DNA of 64,000 nucleotides from Gavia stellata (lineage: Eukaryota > Chordata > Aves > Gaviiformes > Gaviidae), in assembly GCF_030936135.1 (NCBI RefSeq), contig NC_082617.1, forward strand, positions 1,608,001-1,672,000, read 5' to 3'. Shown in pieces: positions 37,101-49,187 of this stretch. Each line of letters starts with the position of its first letter. Position 1 is the stretch's first letter. The position numbers and the translations under genes are program-made. Below the pieces are notes generated by a model that was given only the letters and a program-made list of their open reading frames with translations, did no database searches and was not told where the DNA came from.

Positions 37101-39304
37101 GTTTGTGCTGGTTGGAAGGGGCAAAACACCACATCCAGAGCATGTTGCAGAGAGGAATTGGTGTCCATTTTGTCTTCGCTTAAATGCTTCTCAGCCTTGG
37201 TTCTCCCCTGAGTCTGGTGACCCTACAAAGGAAGAATGGGGACAAAATGGGTCCACGCTCAGCACAGGGTGCAAACCCCCAAGGCCTTGGGCATGTGGCT
37301 GTCACTGTAGATGATCCATGACCACAGCGTGGTTGTGCTGTGCTTGTCCCCACGATTCTGTGCCTGCACCCCATGGACAAAATCCCCATGGGTGGTGGGG
37401 CCAGCATGCTAGCATTCTGCATCTCGGTGTGGGAACAGGCGCTGTGTCTGTGGGCTCTTTCTCTCCTTTTCATCTTCATCCTCAATGCCAGGGTGATGCT
37501 AATGGCTCCTTCTCTCTCCAGGGCAGCCCATCTTCCCAGCAGATATCGCACCCCTGCTATCCCAAGGGATACCAGGAGAACGTCACCACGACAGACCTCT
37601 ACGACAGTCCCTGTGTCCGTGCACCGAGCACCCCCAGCCCCACACCGGTCCTCACAGTGATGGGGACGGGGGATCCGACGGCGTGCAGCACTGCCATCCA
37701 GAAACTCTTCAACTTCAGCTGTGGGGCCAACAGGACATGCGGGTTCAATGGGGTTTATCAGCCGCCCGTGCAGGGACAGTTCTTTGTAAGGAGCCTCTGT
37801 CCCCGCGGCTGTGGTGGGGGTGTGGGGTTTTGGGGCACCAGAGGCTGGCCAAGACCCCAGAAAAGCTGCTGTAGGAGAAAAGTCTGAATGGTGCCAGGGA
37901 CAACGGATGCCCTGAAGGCTGGGATGTGCCCGATGCACGGAGACATGCAGGGCGCTCACCAGTGTGCCAGGCAGACTCTGACCTCTCCTGTCACAGTCCC
38001 AGGGCTCACTCCAAGTGGGTCTGCAGGCATCACCCTGTGGTGCTGATCAGAGAGGGCCTTAGGGACCCCTGCAGAGCAGCCAGAGGGAGGGACAGGGTGG
38101 AGCGGGGTGGCAAGGGTATGGGTGCTTTACTAACCTGCCGCCCTTGGTCTTACACACCCACAGGCCTTTTCGGGGCTTTATCACACCCTTCACTTTCTGA
38201 ACCTGACTGGAGGGCAGCCCCTGAGCTCAGTCAATGCCACCATCAGGCAATTCTGCACCAGCAGCTGGGAAAAGGTAAGATCCTGCTTAGGAGATGCCAG
38301 CCCCTGCCCACGTTTTGTCTGGCCGCTGGGCAGCCTGAGGACTCACCTCCAGCCCATCCTCTGCTGTGCAGGCGGGAGAAGCACAAAGATCTCTGGACAG
38401 GGAGAGAGATGGGAGAGCCACCTGCAGCCTCCCGGGTCCTCGTGGCTCCCTAAGCCCAGGCACTCCCGTCTTTGCTCCCAGCTGTACTGTGGGGCTCTTC
38501 CCCGCAGTGTGGGTACACCCAGCACTGCTCCGTGCTGGCAGCCCCCCCACTCTTCCACCTCTGCAGGTGCAGAAGGAGTTCCCCACCATGAACAGGACTC
38601 ACCTCCGTGATGCCTGCGCAGCCAGCTCCTATGCCCTCACCCTTCTCCTGCAAGGCTACAAATTCAACCATACGACGTGGCTTAACATCCATTTTGTCCA
38701 TCAGGTAGGAAAGTGCCCGGCAGCCCCCAGCTTCCACACTTTGTGCCATAAAATGGCTTGTGCCTACTTTGCCCCTGCCCCTGCCCTGCCTGAGTGGGGG
38801 ATCAGGGGATATCGGGGCAGCACGGTCCACTGCCCGTGCCCAGGGCAGTGAGAAGGACTGATTAAGCGGCTCTTGAGTTATGCTCACAGGCACCTTCTGG
38901 GACATCTGGCATGGGCCATTTATGCTCTCCCCGAGCTTGTCTCACTAAGGGGGTATCTGCAGCCCAAGGTGTGCACAGATACGGTGGCTGTGGAGCAGGA
39001 CCTGGGGATGCAACAGCAAAGGTCTTCTCTAGCTCTCTGGCTTGCCTGGTACTTTGCAGCCTTTCACATCCCTCTTCCTTCTCTGTCTGTACAGGTTGCT
39101 AACATAGACGTGGGCTGGACTCTGGGCTACATGCTCAATCTCACCAACATGATTCCCTCGGAGACTCCCCAGAGAGTTGTAGGGCTCCAGAGAAGCCACT
39201 GGACAGCAGCCACAGTTTTATTGGCCATCATGCTCATCCTCTTCTTCTGTCTGCTCACAGTCATATGCTGCCAGAAAAACTCCTCCGGTTATGAGAGTCT
39301 CTAG
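34179..39304 (+). CDS. ENTPD8-like ecto-NTPDase, second copy (9 coding exons, 502 aa)
   Basis: This is a CD39-family ectonucleotidase with the same nine-exon plan as ENTPD8 but on the opposite strand. Exons: 34179-34304, 34536-34653, 35335-35485, 36012-36171, 36299-36529, 37522-37785, 38164-38274, 38567-38704, 39095-39304; all GT-AG with matching phases. The five apyrase regions are intact ([50 protein letters not shown]). The first membrane segment ([17 protein letters not shown]) and the last ([17 protein letters not shown]) are unlike those of ENTPD8, and the cytoplasmic tail is longer and ends GYESL. Exons 2, 3, 4 and 6 are almost identical to ENTPD8, whereas exons 1, 5, 7, 8 and 9 are diverged, which points to gene conversion after an older duplication. 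No internal stop is seen, so it looks functional. Humans have a single ENTPD8. Confidence 0.9.
35280..36202 (+). repeat. Right arm of inverted near-identical block
   Basis: This is the counterpart of 27197-28120 in inverted orientation. It holds exon 3, intron 3 and exon 4 of the plus-strand ENTPD8-like gene. Identity extends through the intron, where selection on protein cannot explain it. The arms are separated by about 7.2 kb. Confidence 0.85.
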
Positions 39305-40450
39305 CAGCACTGGCTCCAGAGGCTCCTGAAGCCACTTGATCCTTCTGCCATGCTTGTGCGAGGAGCTGCAGACCAGGGAATTGCCCCAACATGTCCAGGA
39401 GCTATGAACTTGTAACGTGGGGCACCTGTGTCCTGGCCTGGTGAGCTGGAACCAGCACAGGCTTTAAAAAATCCTACCTGTAGCTGTGTGCTGTCTGGTT
39501 TTCCTTTCCCCTTGCTGCTGGTTGGAGATGCTCTAGGAGGGAGGGCACAGCCATGTGGGCAAGGGTCTCAGCACTGAGTGTGTGGGGACCGCAGTGATGT
39601 GGGGTGGCTGGAGGTGGTGGGTGAGGGAAGAGAGAAGGGGTGTCTGGCAGCAACAGGATCATCATGGGGCTGGTTACAGCCTGCAGCAGATACCCCATGT
39701 GGGGCAGATGTGTCCTGCCCCATCCCGGGACAAGAGCCTGCATGGCCTGTGGCCACCAAGAGGGTGGTCAAACACTGAACAGGCTTCCTAGAGAGGTGGT
39801 CGATGCCCCACGCCTGTCAGTGTTTAAGAGACATTTGGACAATGCCCTTAATAACATGCTTTAACTTTTAGTTAGCCCTGAAGTGGTCAGGCAGTTGGAC
39901 TAGATGATCATCGTAGGTCCCTTCCAACTGAAACAGTCTAGTCTAGTCTATGCCAGCCAGCGGGTCAGTGGCACTGGGGCTATGGGGGGAAGCTGGCCCA
40001 GTAGATGGGACTTGGGCTCTGCCCAGGACTGGGAAGCCCTGTGAGGTGGGGATGGCAGCAACCCCCTGCTCTCCTGCACGAGGTTCTTCTCCAGTCCAGC
40101 TGCACCCCTTGTCTGTGCCTGGCAGACATCTCACCCTCCCTTTCCAGCGCACAGAGCAATTTGGGAATGTTGCCAGGACATGTCAGGGGCAGCTCCCAGG
40201 GCCCCCATTACATTTTTGGGGAGGCCTGCTGGCAGCCAGTGGATGGCTGAGGTGAGACACCCCAGCTCTCAGAAGGAAAACGCCTGTCCTCATGCCCTGC
40301 TGGCTGCTCTCCGAGGTCTGTCAGACACTGCAAGGTCTCCAGGGGCATCTTCCGTAGCACTGAGCTATGTTGATGCTCCCCTGAGTCCCCGTTGTCATCA
40401 CCAGCCCTTACCTGGGGGATGGAAATAATAAAAACGTAACTGTTTAGGAG
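39305..40450 (+). other. 3'UTR of the plus-strand ENTPD8-like gene
   Basis: No further coding sequence is seen after the stop. The first AATAAA on this strand is at 40427-40432, so the 3'UTR is probably about 1.1 kb and includes the CR1 fragment. The convergent gene on the other strand has AATAAA at 40497-40492, so the two transcripts would end within some tens of bases of each other. Confidence 0.5.
39755..39945 (+). mobile_element. CR1 LINE fragment (3' end)
   Basis: The translation LPREVVDAPRLSVFKRHLD followed by DNA close to TAGATGATCATCGTAGGTCC and CTTCCAACTGAAA is the well-known CR1 3' end. It is severely 5'-truncated and lies in the 3'UTR region of the plus-strand ENTPD8-like gene. 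A short TCTAG repeat follows at the tail. Confidence 0.85.
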
Positions 40451-40491
40451 CAAAGTAAAAGGCATTTCCCCATTTGCTGCCTTTTACAATG

Positions 40492-40497
40492 TTTATT
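40492..40497 (-). terminator. Distal poly(A) signal of the third ENTPD gene
   Basis: AATAAA on the minus strand. A nearer one for the same gene lies at 40788-40783, giving two possible 3' ends. Confidence 0.4.
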
Positions 40498-40799
40498 TGG
40501 ATGACGAGAGCTGCGAGACAGCTGCCTTTCTGCAGACACCAAAGGTCAGCTCCTTGCTGCAGGGAGGCAAATAACAAGACGAGTCACCCACGGGGCAGAT
40601 AACAAAGAGCAGAACCAAAGGCAAAGGCAAGGGCGCAGCCGTGGGCAGGACCCAGCTCAGCCGCGTGCGCAGGGTCTGGGCAGGACTCGCAGCTTGCTGG
40701 AGTCTCAGCCTGACACCCATGGTGTCCATGCCTTCTGCTGGTGGGACAATGTTTTCTCCAGACACTCAGGAGCATTGATCCCTTTATTGCAGAAGAAAA

Positions 40800-40906
40800 G
40801 GAAGATGAGATGAGATGAGATGAGATGAGATGAGATGAGATGAGATGAGATGAGATGAGATGAGATGAGATGAGACGAGACGAGACGAGACGAGACGAGA
40901 TGGACT
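40800..40906. repeat. Pentanucleotide microsatellite (ATGAG)n
   Basis: About twenty perfect GATGA-type pentamers are followed by five or six ACGAG variants, a simple C/T difference that marks two blocks. It falls in the 3'UTR of the third ENTPD gene if the distal poly(A) signal is used. Confidence 0.95.
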
Positions 40907-41539
40907 TTCTGGGGAGTCATGGACCATGCTTCTGACTTTGGATGCTCAATTTGCCTTCTGTCTCCAAGACCATCAGATAAGCCCAAACGATACACGCTCA
41001 GGAGAGCCAGCTGGTGTACCGCAGAGCCTTGCATGCCCTCACACTGACAGACCCCACAGGGACCTGCCTGGCTGTTGGTGTCTGTGGTCAGACCCAGCAT
41101 CGCATGAAGCACCCTGTCACCAAGTGCCTGCAGCCGTGCACCAACAGTCTGGCACTCGGGGAGCTCTTCCACGGCTGGGCTGGCTCTCCACGGCCCCATG
41201 TGCCAGCCGGTGGGATGGAGGCCGTATCTGTAACAGGCAGAGCGGTGTAAGGAGGCAGATAGGCATGGCTGGGGTTCCTGTGGTGTGTAGGCTGATCCCA
41301 GCAGGTCTCCACAGGAGCGGAGCTCCTCTGGAAACCTCACGTGGTGCCTATCTGCATGTTGGGGGAGTCCTGTGGGAGGCCAGGCCTCGGTTCTTCAGTG
41401 CTGCAGAGGTTAACGTGCTCAGCGTCACTGAACCAGCCTCAGGCTGCCAGTCCTACTAGCAGACATGCGGGGCACCGCAGTGCAGACAGCCCTCCAGCCC
41501 CGACGTGCTCCTGCCGTGCTCCAAAATGCAGTCGGGCTC

Positions 41540-44500
41540 CTAAACCCACAAGAGCAGGAGCAGGGCAGCAAGCCCCAAGACAAGGGTGAGGACGATGAAG
41601 GCAACGGCTGCAGCCCAGAGGGAAGGAACGTGCCCCTTCACCCATACTGGAGCCTCCTCCGGGATCATGTTGGTGAGGTTCAGCATGTACCCCAGTGTCC
41701 AGCCAACATCGGCGTTCCCCACCTGCCCGAGGAGAGAGCAGACAATGAGTTAGCCCTGCAGGAAAGCCACACTGACGACGCAGAGCCACCTACTCCTGCA
41801 TGGCCCAAACTGTGTGCAGCAGCTGGCCCCACACCCAGTGCCACACTGGGATGTGGGGCAGGCTGGGCTTTCTGGACCGTGGATCTCACAGCACCCCAAC
41901 ACGGGAAGCTGGCTCTTTTCCCCAGTGTGGCCTCTACTCCTGCCCGCAGGCTGGGTTTGCTGCCTACCTTCATCTGGAAGGAGATGTTGTTCCAGCTGGC
42001 CTCGTTGAACTTGTAGGCATCGAGGAGGAGCGTGAGGATGTAGATGGTGCTGGCGCAGTATTTAGGCAGTTCCTCAGGATTCTCTTCAGGGTAGCTAGAA
42101 GACAGCTGGGGTGGGTACATATTTGGGGAGGAAGGAAGTTATTTGCAGGCAATTTCCGTGCAGGGACAATGCCCTGTTGACTGCTGCATGAGGGGCAGTG
42201 GCTCTGCAGTCACCAGCATCCAGAAAAGGACTTCTGGACAAGGCAGGTGTTTTGGACCTGTCCACACACAGCAACTCCTTTGCGGAGGATTTATGCTCCA
42301 CATGGCAACAGAGAGACATATCGGAGCTCCGCCTGCCCCAGATTCTCCCATCTCAGTCTCCTCATGCAAGGGGTTCCTGCTCTCTGCCCCATGGTGGTCC
42401 TAGCACATGTCTTGGCCTTATCCATCCCCATTTGACTCGTCTCCAGAGTGGTGCCAGCAGCTGGCTCTCCTCTCACCATCCTCCAGTGCTACAGACTCAC
42501 CTCCATCCCCAGCTCCTTTGCTGGAGGGGAGATTTTGCTGCCTTCACCTGCCCTGGCTGCCCCTTTCCCAGTGTTGCAAGGAGGGCCCCCAAGGGTGGGT
42601 GCAGGACAGTCCTGGTTCCCGCTCCTCTTCCCCCACCCCAGGACCCCTTTGCTTGTGAAGCTTCCCCACAGCCTCCCATCGTGGGGAACGTACGTACGTC
42701 TTCCCAGCTTCTCGTGCAGAAATGCTCGATGGTCTCCCTGACAGTGGCCAGCGACTGCCCCTCGGTCAGGTTGAGAAACTTGAAGTTATAGTAAAAGGCA
42801 GAGAAGGCCTGAAAGGCAAGAGGCAGAAATGCCGTTGAGCTACAGTGGGGAAACCCCCCAGGCAGCTGCCGCGGTCTCCCTTGAAGCAGGAGGTGGGCTT
42901 TGTCCTTCACCGGGTTTGTCCCACCCTTGTATACTCCCGGGGCATCATTGTTCATGTCCCAACAGAGAAGATGGGCTGGGGACGTAGGCACGTGCTTGAT
43001 ACAGCAGCACATCGAGCGCAGGCAGAGCCTTGCCTGAAGGCTGCTTGGCTAAGCTGGTTTTTTTAACTGAAAACTTGTTTCTTGACTAAGCACCTGTTTT
43101 ATTAACATGGTCCCATTTGGAGAGCCGGCTGAAAAACCAGACAGCAGCAATCCCTGGTGTGCCCAGGGACAGTGGTAATTTGGGAGCTTCTTGCCCCCCT
43201 TCTGCTGCGGGGAGGTGACAGTGCCATGGGACACCACAGCACCCAGTGACATGCTCTGCCACAGAGGTGGGAGGAGGGGATTTGCCTTACAATGAACTGC
43301 CCTCTGACCGGGGGCTGGTAGATGTTGTCGAAGGTGCAGTCCTGTCTCTGGCCGCATGCCGAGAAGTTGAACAGCTTCTTGACAGCAGCCAGGCACCCAC
43401 TGGCATTGCCCCTGCCCTCCAGGGTCACGTTCCTGTCGTCAAGGATCAGGTGTGGGTCACTCTGGTTCGTGCAGGGGCTGGTGCGGAAGGAAGACAGCAA
43501 GACGGTCTCATTGTAGTCTTTTGGGTAGCAAGGGTGATCGACTCGCGTGCTGGAGGACGACTCCTGGGAATAGCAAAATTGCAGGCTGCAGCCTCCTCCA
43601 AACCCTCTTGGCCGGCATGCCAAGCAGCAGAGTTCACCCAGTGGTCCCCCCAGAGCCATGGGACAGGCATCTCCCACCTCCTCAGCAGGGAAAGACCATC
43701 CTGCTGTTTAACCCTGGTCTTGTTGTCCGTCTGCAGTCCCAGCCTGAGCTCAATACCAATACTCGCTCTGCTTTGTCTCATTCCCTCTCCCACGGAGGCA
43801 GACCAATTTCAGGCACTCAGCATGTCTCTCCGCTGGCCAGCAGGATCATGATTTGGGGCATGCAAAGCCCTCTCCACCCCAGCTCTAGCTCTGTCTCTAG
43901 CTCCAGCCCCAGCCAGGGACACCACCTGGGACCTTCCTGGCTATGCAGCATGAGCAAACCCTTCTGGCTCACCAAGGCTGCTTCTCCCGGCAAGGTGCAG
44001 CTCCATGAAGACCCTCTTCCCCTCTGACCTTCCGAGAAAATGGCCTGAGAAAGACCTCTGGTTCACTTTTCTCAGGTCCATGCAGTCACCAGAGTAGCTG
44101 AGGTTCAGGGGGAGCTATAGGGTCCCTGTGACAACCCCCTCCTTAAAGCATGACCAACTAGACCAGGTTGCTCAGAGCCTGTCCCATCAAGTTCTGAGTA
44201 TCTCCAAGGGTGGCAACTCCACAGCATTTCTGTGTCCTATTCCAATATTTTAGCGTTCTTATTGGGAAATACTTTTCCCCTGCATCTGGTTGAACTCGCA
44301 TGTTCCAGCTTGTGCCCGTTGCCTCTTGTTCCCATCACTTTGCACCTCTGAAAAGAGCCTGGTCCTGCCTTTTCTACACCCTGTGTGAGGCAGCTGTGTA
44401 CAGCCAGAAGATCTCTCCTGAGCTGCCCCTTCTCATGCTTCCCATGCTCCTCTCCACATCTGCCTACCCATGCTCCAAGGAGTCTGTACCTGCTCTCAGT

Positions 44501-47500
44501 CCCTGCTGATGCCTCTCCGGAAGAGCATTGCCTGTTCTTATTTTACACATTAACAAGTCTGTGGTTGGTATCATGAGACCAGAGCCCAATTACCCCCCAG
44601 TTCCCCTCTCACCGCAATTAATTCCTTTGCCAGTCGCTTCAGCATCTCGTTCTGCCCGTAGCAGAGGTAGCTCTGTGTGTAGATGTTGTAGTTATACCCA
44701 TACAGCATGAGCTTGGAGACGTCTTTCCAGTTTATCACTGAACCTTCGGGCATAAAGCTGATTTGAGTGGATGCTCCTCCAAGGTCCAGCGCCCCAAAAA
44801 TGTTGGCTGCCTCTGGACGAATCCGTGTGCGTCCTTTGGGGGAGTACTGCCAAGGCGAGACAGGAGAGGAAGAGGAGTAGTACATGGCTGGGCTTACTTG
44901 CCCTCAGCAAAATTCTCATCCCATTGAAGTCAATAGGGTTTTGTTACTAAATTCAACAGGTATTCAATTCTATTATTTCCATATGTGAGGCTCCACTGCC
45001 TTCCCTGCCCAACCAGCCTGGCCGTTTATCAGAGCCAGAAAAAAACAGAGATTGAACTGGCTGATGGTCAAGATGTGCCAATGTGCTGTGGGCTCACGCG
45101 ACTCTGAGTCACTGGTCCCCAGACCAAAGTGCTGGTGGGGACCTGACATGGAGGGGCTGCCCTCCCTGAAGAGCAGGCTGCAGAGGTGCTGGTGCAAGGG
45201 GAAGGACAGAAATCCTCCAACAGCCTGCACAGGAGCCCGACGGTGCCAGCACTGCTCTGAGCTGTGGCAGTGCTGGGATAGAGGGTGGCAGGAAAGAGGT
45301 CTGGTTCAAGCTTCCTTCAGACTGGCATGATGAACCAAAACTGGAGTCTCCCAGCGCCGCATGGAGACGGCCCTTCCCAGGGCAGCGAGACAAAGCCCAG
45401 CAGGAGCAAACGGTCCCCACTGGGCTGCACAGCCAACCTCGCTGTCCCCAGGAGACCCTGTGTCCACATGGTGCGGAGATGTGCCTTTAGCTCTTAACAG
45501 ACACTCCCATTCCTGATTTCTCCATCCTCTTTCACTGTAGGCAAGCCAGAGGATAATTGGCTGCTTCCCCTAGATCATTCCCAAAAGCCGTTAACCCTGA
45601 CCTTTCCTTCTGCGCTAAGCAAGCTTAAGAAAAATCAGAAAAAGTGTATTAGTAAAGAAGCAGTGGGTGTTTCACCCTTCTCGCACCTTAGTGAAGGATT
45701 CCAGCAGGTAGTTGATGGTGATCCAGCCATAAGCCCCCTCCTCCTCTCCTGTAAGGATTTGAGCCCCTTTGAAAGCCACAGGGTACTCTCGCATGGTTTT
45801 AGCAACTTCAGCCAGGACTTGACCTGCCACTGAGCTGTTCTGTTCCCTAAGAAGGACTCAAAGGTCAGGACACATACCCAGCTACATCAGTACTACAGAG
45901 GAAACACAAGGAAACAGTCTGTTTTTTTCCCAGTTCCACATACTCCAGTTTTTTGCAACAAGCAGTTTGTGTGAAATGATGTTTCCTGCTACATAACTTG
46001 TCAAAGCTGCTCGTACAGAGTAAATCCCAGCTGTCTAGACTTGGCATCACAAATCTAGGAGCAATAGCAATCTCCTCCCTCCAGTGCGGCTTGTTCCCAG
46101 TCATATAGAGGTTTGCCAGGACACCTTTCCCTACCTAAGTATCTTCATAGTGCTGGAGGCCAGAGGGGGTTGTGCTGCAAGACCCAGGTTTGAACATCAC
46201 CCACTGACTGCACCAAAGCCTGTCTGGCTGCTGAGCTCGAGTGGGTCTTTTGGGAAAGCGCCAGCCTGGTTTCAGACCTCTGAGTGAGGGAAGATGTCTC
46301 AGGGCCGCTGGCATGTGCTCGCTCTCTGAAGCGAGTAACCTTCAGGCTACCACCCGGCTCCTTCCCAGGGAAAGGGTCAGATTGCCAGGGCACAGAAATG
46401 ATGTTAGATATCTGCAGCCATAAAACAAAGAACCATGAAATGAAAGTTGACATTTTAAGAGAGCTAATAGGGGCTGGTGAAAGGCAAGGGCAGGTCCCTC
46501 AGCACCCCATTGCCTCCTGTCTCTGCCCTGCTCCCTCGCCAGCACCCATCCGTCTGGGCAGATGGCACATCACCTGGTGGCATCTCAACTCCCTTGGGTT
46601 TAAGGAATAATGAAGAGCAAACAAAGAGCTCTGAGAAGCATTTCTTCCTTGGAACTGGGCATGCAGCACCCTGCTGGGACATGGGGTCCCAGGATGCCGA
46701 CAGACACCTCTGAGCAGCCTCTCTGCCGCAGGGCCAGTTGCTCAGGGCAGCTCAGCCGCCGTATGTCCCCACCAGGCTGCCTCTCCCCACTCCCCGGTCG
46801 CTTGCTCACGGCAGCATGTGAGCTGGGAGCTCCTGGCAGCCTGGCCCCATACAGGACACTGTGTCCTGGCAGTGGCTGCTTGCAGCTCGGTTGCCGCTCC
46901 ATCACCCCCACACCCCACAGCGATACCTCAGTAGCCTCATGCCTGCCGTTGCTCCGAGATAAGCTGGGACATCCCTCTGTTTTGCAGCAGGAATGACCTT
47001 CAGGGCTTTATCCAGGCACTCCCTTAGGGAATCACCAGCTTTTGGGGGATCGTTGGCATAGCTCGATATGCCTTGCCCTGGAAGAGAGTCAGGCTGGGAC
47101 AGGCTGAGGAGAATGGCTGGGGACTGAGATGTGGGAGCAAGAGAACATGGGGTAGCGAGGTCTGTCACCTCTTAGCAACAAAGGGTGCTTTGCCAGGGTC
47201 CTATGGCTTCCCCACATCTCCCATGCTTTCAGCAGTGTCCCCAGCTCTATGGATGAGACCTTCCCCAGCCAGGACAGCAGCTTGGGCAGCTGGGGACAGT
47301 CCAAGGTGGAGGAATGAAAATCCAGAGCAACACCAAGGTGCTTCGGTCCCACCAAACATATGGGCACTACATGGTGCTGAGGGCCCTCCAACCATGAGTG
47401 AAGCCAGCGGGAAGTCAGGGACCACCCTGCCTGCAGCCAGGGCTCCCCACCGTGCCAGCAGTGACAGCCCGATGGACAGAGCTGCCCGGCATGGGCAGGC

Positions 47501-48785
47501 CAACAAGAGGAAGGTCCAGGTCATGCCACCCACCACACGAACACGCAGGTACCACCGAGCCCATGTCAGGGGGATACTGACCCTGGACATCACAGGACAA
47601 GGTCTGGCTGACCACACCGGTGTTGTTCTCCTTGTCTGAATCCCACTCGTAGACAAACAGAGAGGTGTGGGACGAGCCTGCATCAAACACCAGCCCATAC
47701 TGGAAGAAAAAAAACAAGACATCACAGTGGTGGGAGGAGCAGTAGCCTGCCCCTGGCCCCACCATCACCCTGACAGGGTGGTGGGGCCAGAGGATGCCCC
47801 AAAAACCATCTCTCTAAGGCACAGCTATCTGCACCATGGCAGAGCAGAGCGGTGACAGGGTGTGACCTCAGCATGGGCATTTCTCATGGCAGCTGAGGCA
47901 CTCTTTCATCCCCTCTCCTGAGGTCTGTGCAGCAATGCCAGCTCACACTAACATTTTCTTGGTTGTTTCCTCATGCTTTTTTATCTTCTTTCTTGGCTAC
48001 ATACCTTTTGTGTCTACACTGGCCCCACCTTGGGGCCAGCAACTCTCTAATCTCCAGCGTTCTTTGCTACCCCATGGCTGCACCCAGCCTGGGCAGAGAC
48101 TGGCAGGGCCACACCAGCCCCAGTCCAGGAGCACCCAACCGCGTGACTGTCCCCCATAAAGCCCTCCACCTCATCCTGAAACCGTGCTAGCCCTCTTCCA
48201 GCAGCCAGGGTGGGATGCCATGCTGCAGGGGAGGGACGGGGAGAAGCCACCACGCTTGTGCTGTCGTGTGAGCGGGTTAGGACAGGCTGGTGGGAGCTGG
48301 CAGGAGCAAAGGCCATGCGAAGGTGTATTGCGCTGCGGTGTGGTGCCCTGGGAGGGCAGAAGGAGTGGGTCAGGGCTTTGCCCTACCCATCTGCCCCAAG
48401 GTAATTTCCTTAAAACACATCAAACGCGTAGCACGGTGGCTAGTTTCAGAGGAGGCTTCCCTCCCTGCCTTCAAGGTGGCCAGGCTGTATTTCTTCTGCC
48501 CGCATCTTGAGATGGGAAGGAAACACCCACCCAGCTATTACAAGGCAGGTCCTACCGAGCCCTCCTTCACCTCCTAACCCTGAAGATAAGCCAGTGTCTC
48601 TGAGCACCTGCCCAAAGTGACTGACCTCTGCAGGGTGCTCAGGGACCCTTTTTTGGGCTCACCTTGACCGTGGGTGGCAGGGTGACATCTTCAATCTTCA
48701 CCACGCTGAGAACAAGAGCAATGATGGAGAGCGCAACCAGCGCCCCGATGATGGCAGTGGTGTAGTGCTTCTTATTGTCAGTCAT
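41540..48785 (-). CDS. ENTPD8-like ecto-NTPDase, third copy (9 coding exons, 496 aa)
   Basis: This is a third CD39-family ectonucleotidase. Minus-strand exons: 48785-48663, 47699-47582, 47077-46927, 45846-45687, 44846-44613, 43563-43291, 42808-42698, 42105-41968, 41722-41540; phases agree throughout, and the exon 2 donor is the less usual GTCAGT. The apyrase regions are [40 protein letters not shown] and [10 protein letters not shown]. Membrane segments are at the N-terminus ([18 protein letters not shown]) and the C-terminus ([21 protein letters not shown]), with almost no cytoplasmic tail after the last one. It is clearly more diverged than the other two copies, including exon 5 ([15 protein letters not shown]). 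I place it in the ENTPD8 group by exon plan and location. ENTPD2 or another member cannot be fully excluded without a tree. Confidence 0.88.
44150..44400 (-). mobile_element. Old CR1 LINE fragment
   Basis: The plus strand reads as a diverged antisense CR1 (AGACCAGGTTGCTCAGAGCC, then GTGCCCGTTGCCTCTTGTTC and GAAAAGAGCCTGGTCCTG). It lies in an intron of the third ENTPD gene, between exons 5 and 6. It has diverged more than the two other CR1 pieces. Confidence 0.6.
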
Positions 48786-49187
48786 GGTGAAGGCTCCTGC
48801 AAACCCAAACCCAGGAGAAAGGTAGTTGGACACGGCCAGCTGGGAACAACGCTAGTCAGTGAGAGCTGCAAGGAGAACAGCTCCGAAAGCTGTCCCCAGG
48901 CTGACACTATCTCAAGCTGTGTAACTCAGAAATCCTGGTGGATAATCAGATCTTTCTCTGGGAAGAGCATTATTAGGATAAAATAGGGAGGGCTGGAGGA
49001 AAGAGGGGCTGGTTGCCCAGCAGTCTGGCACAGCTGTGATGGCATCGCAACAGTCCTCCAGGTCCTGCACCCACTCCTGCTTGGCTCACCACTACCAGGA
49101 AGGATCAGGTCCAGGAGATAATCTTGGGAGATACTGTAAAAGGGGAAGGTGATTTGATTTTACAAGATATAAGTAAGGTCAGCTCAC

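Noticed and set aside
35825-37183. 452-codon plus-strand open frame
   Set aside because: It reads through introns 3-5 of the second ENTPD gene. The true exons 4 and 5 inside it are bounded by conserved splice sites, and exon 4 is in another frame.
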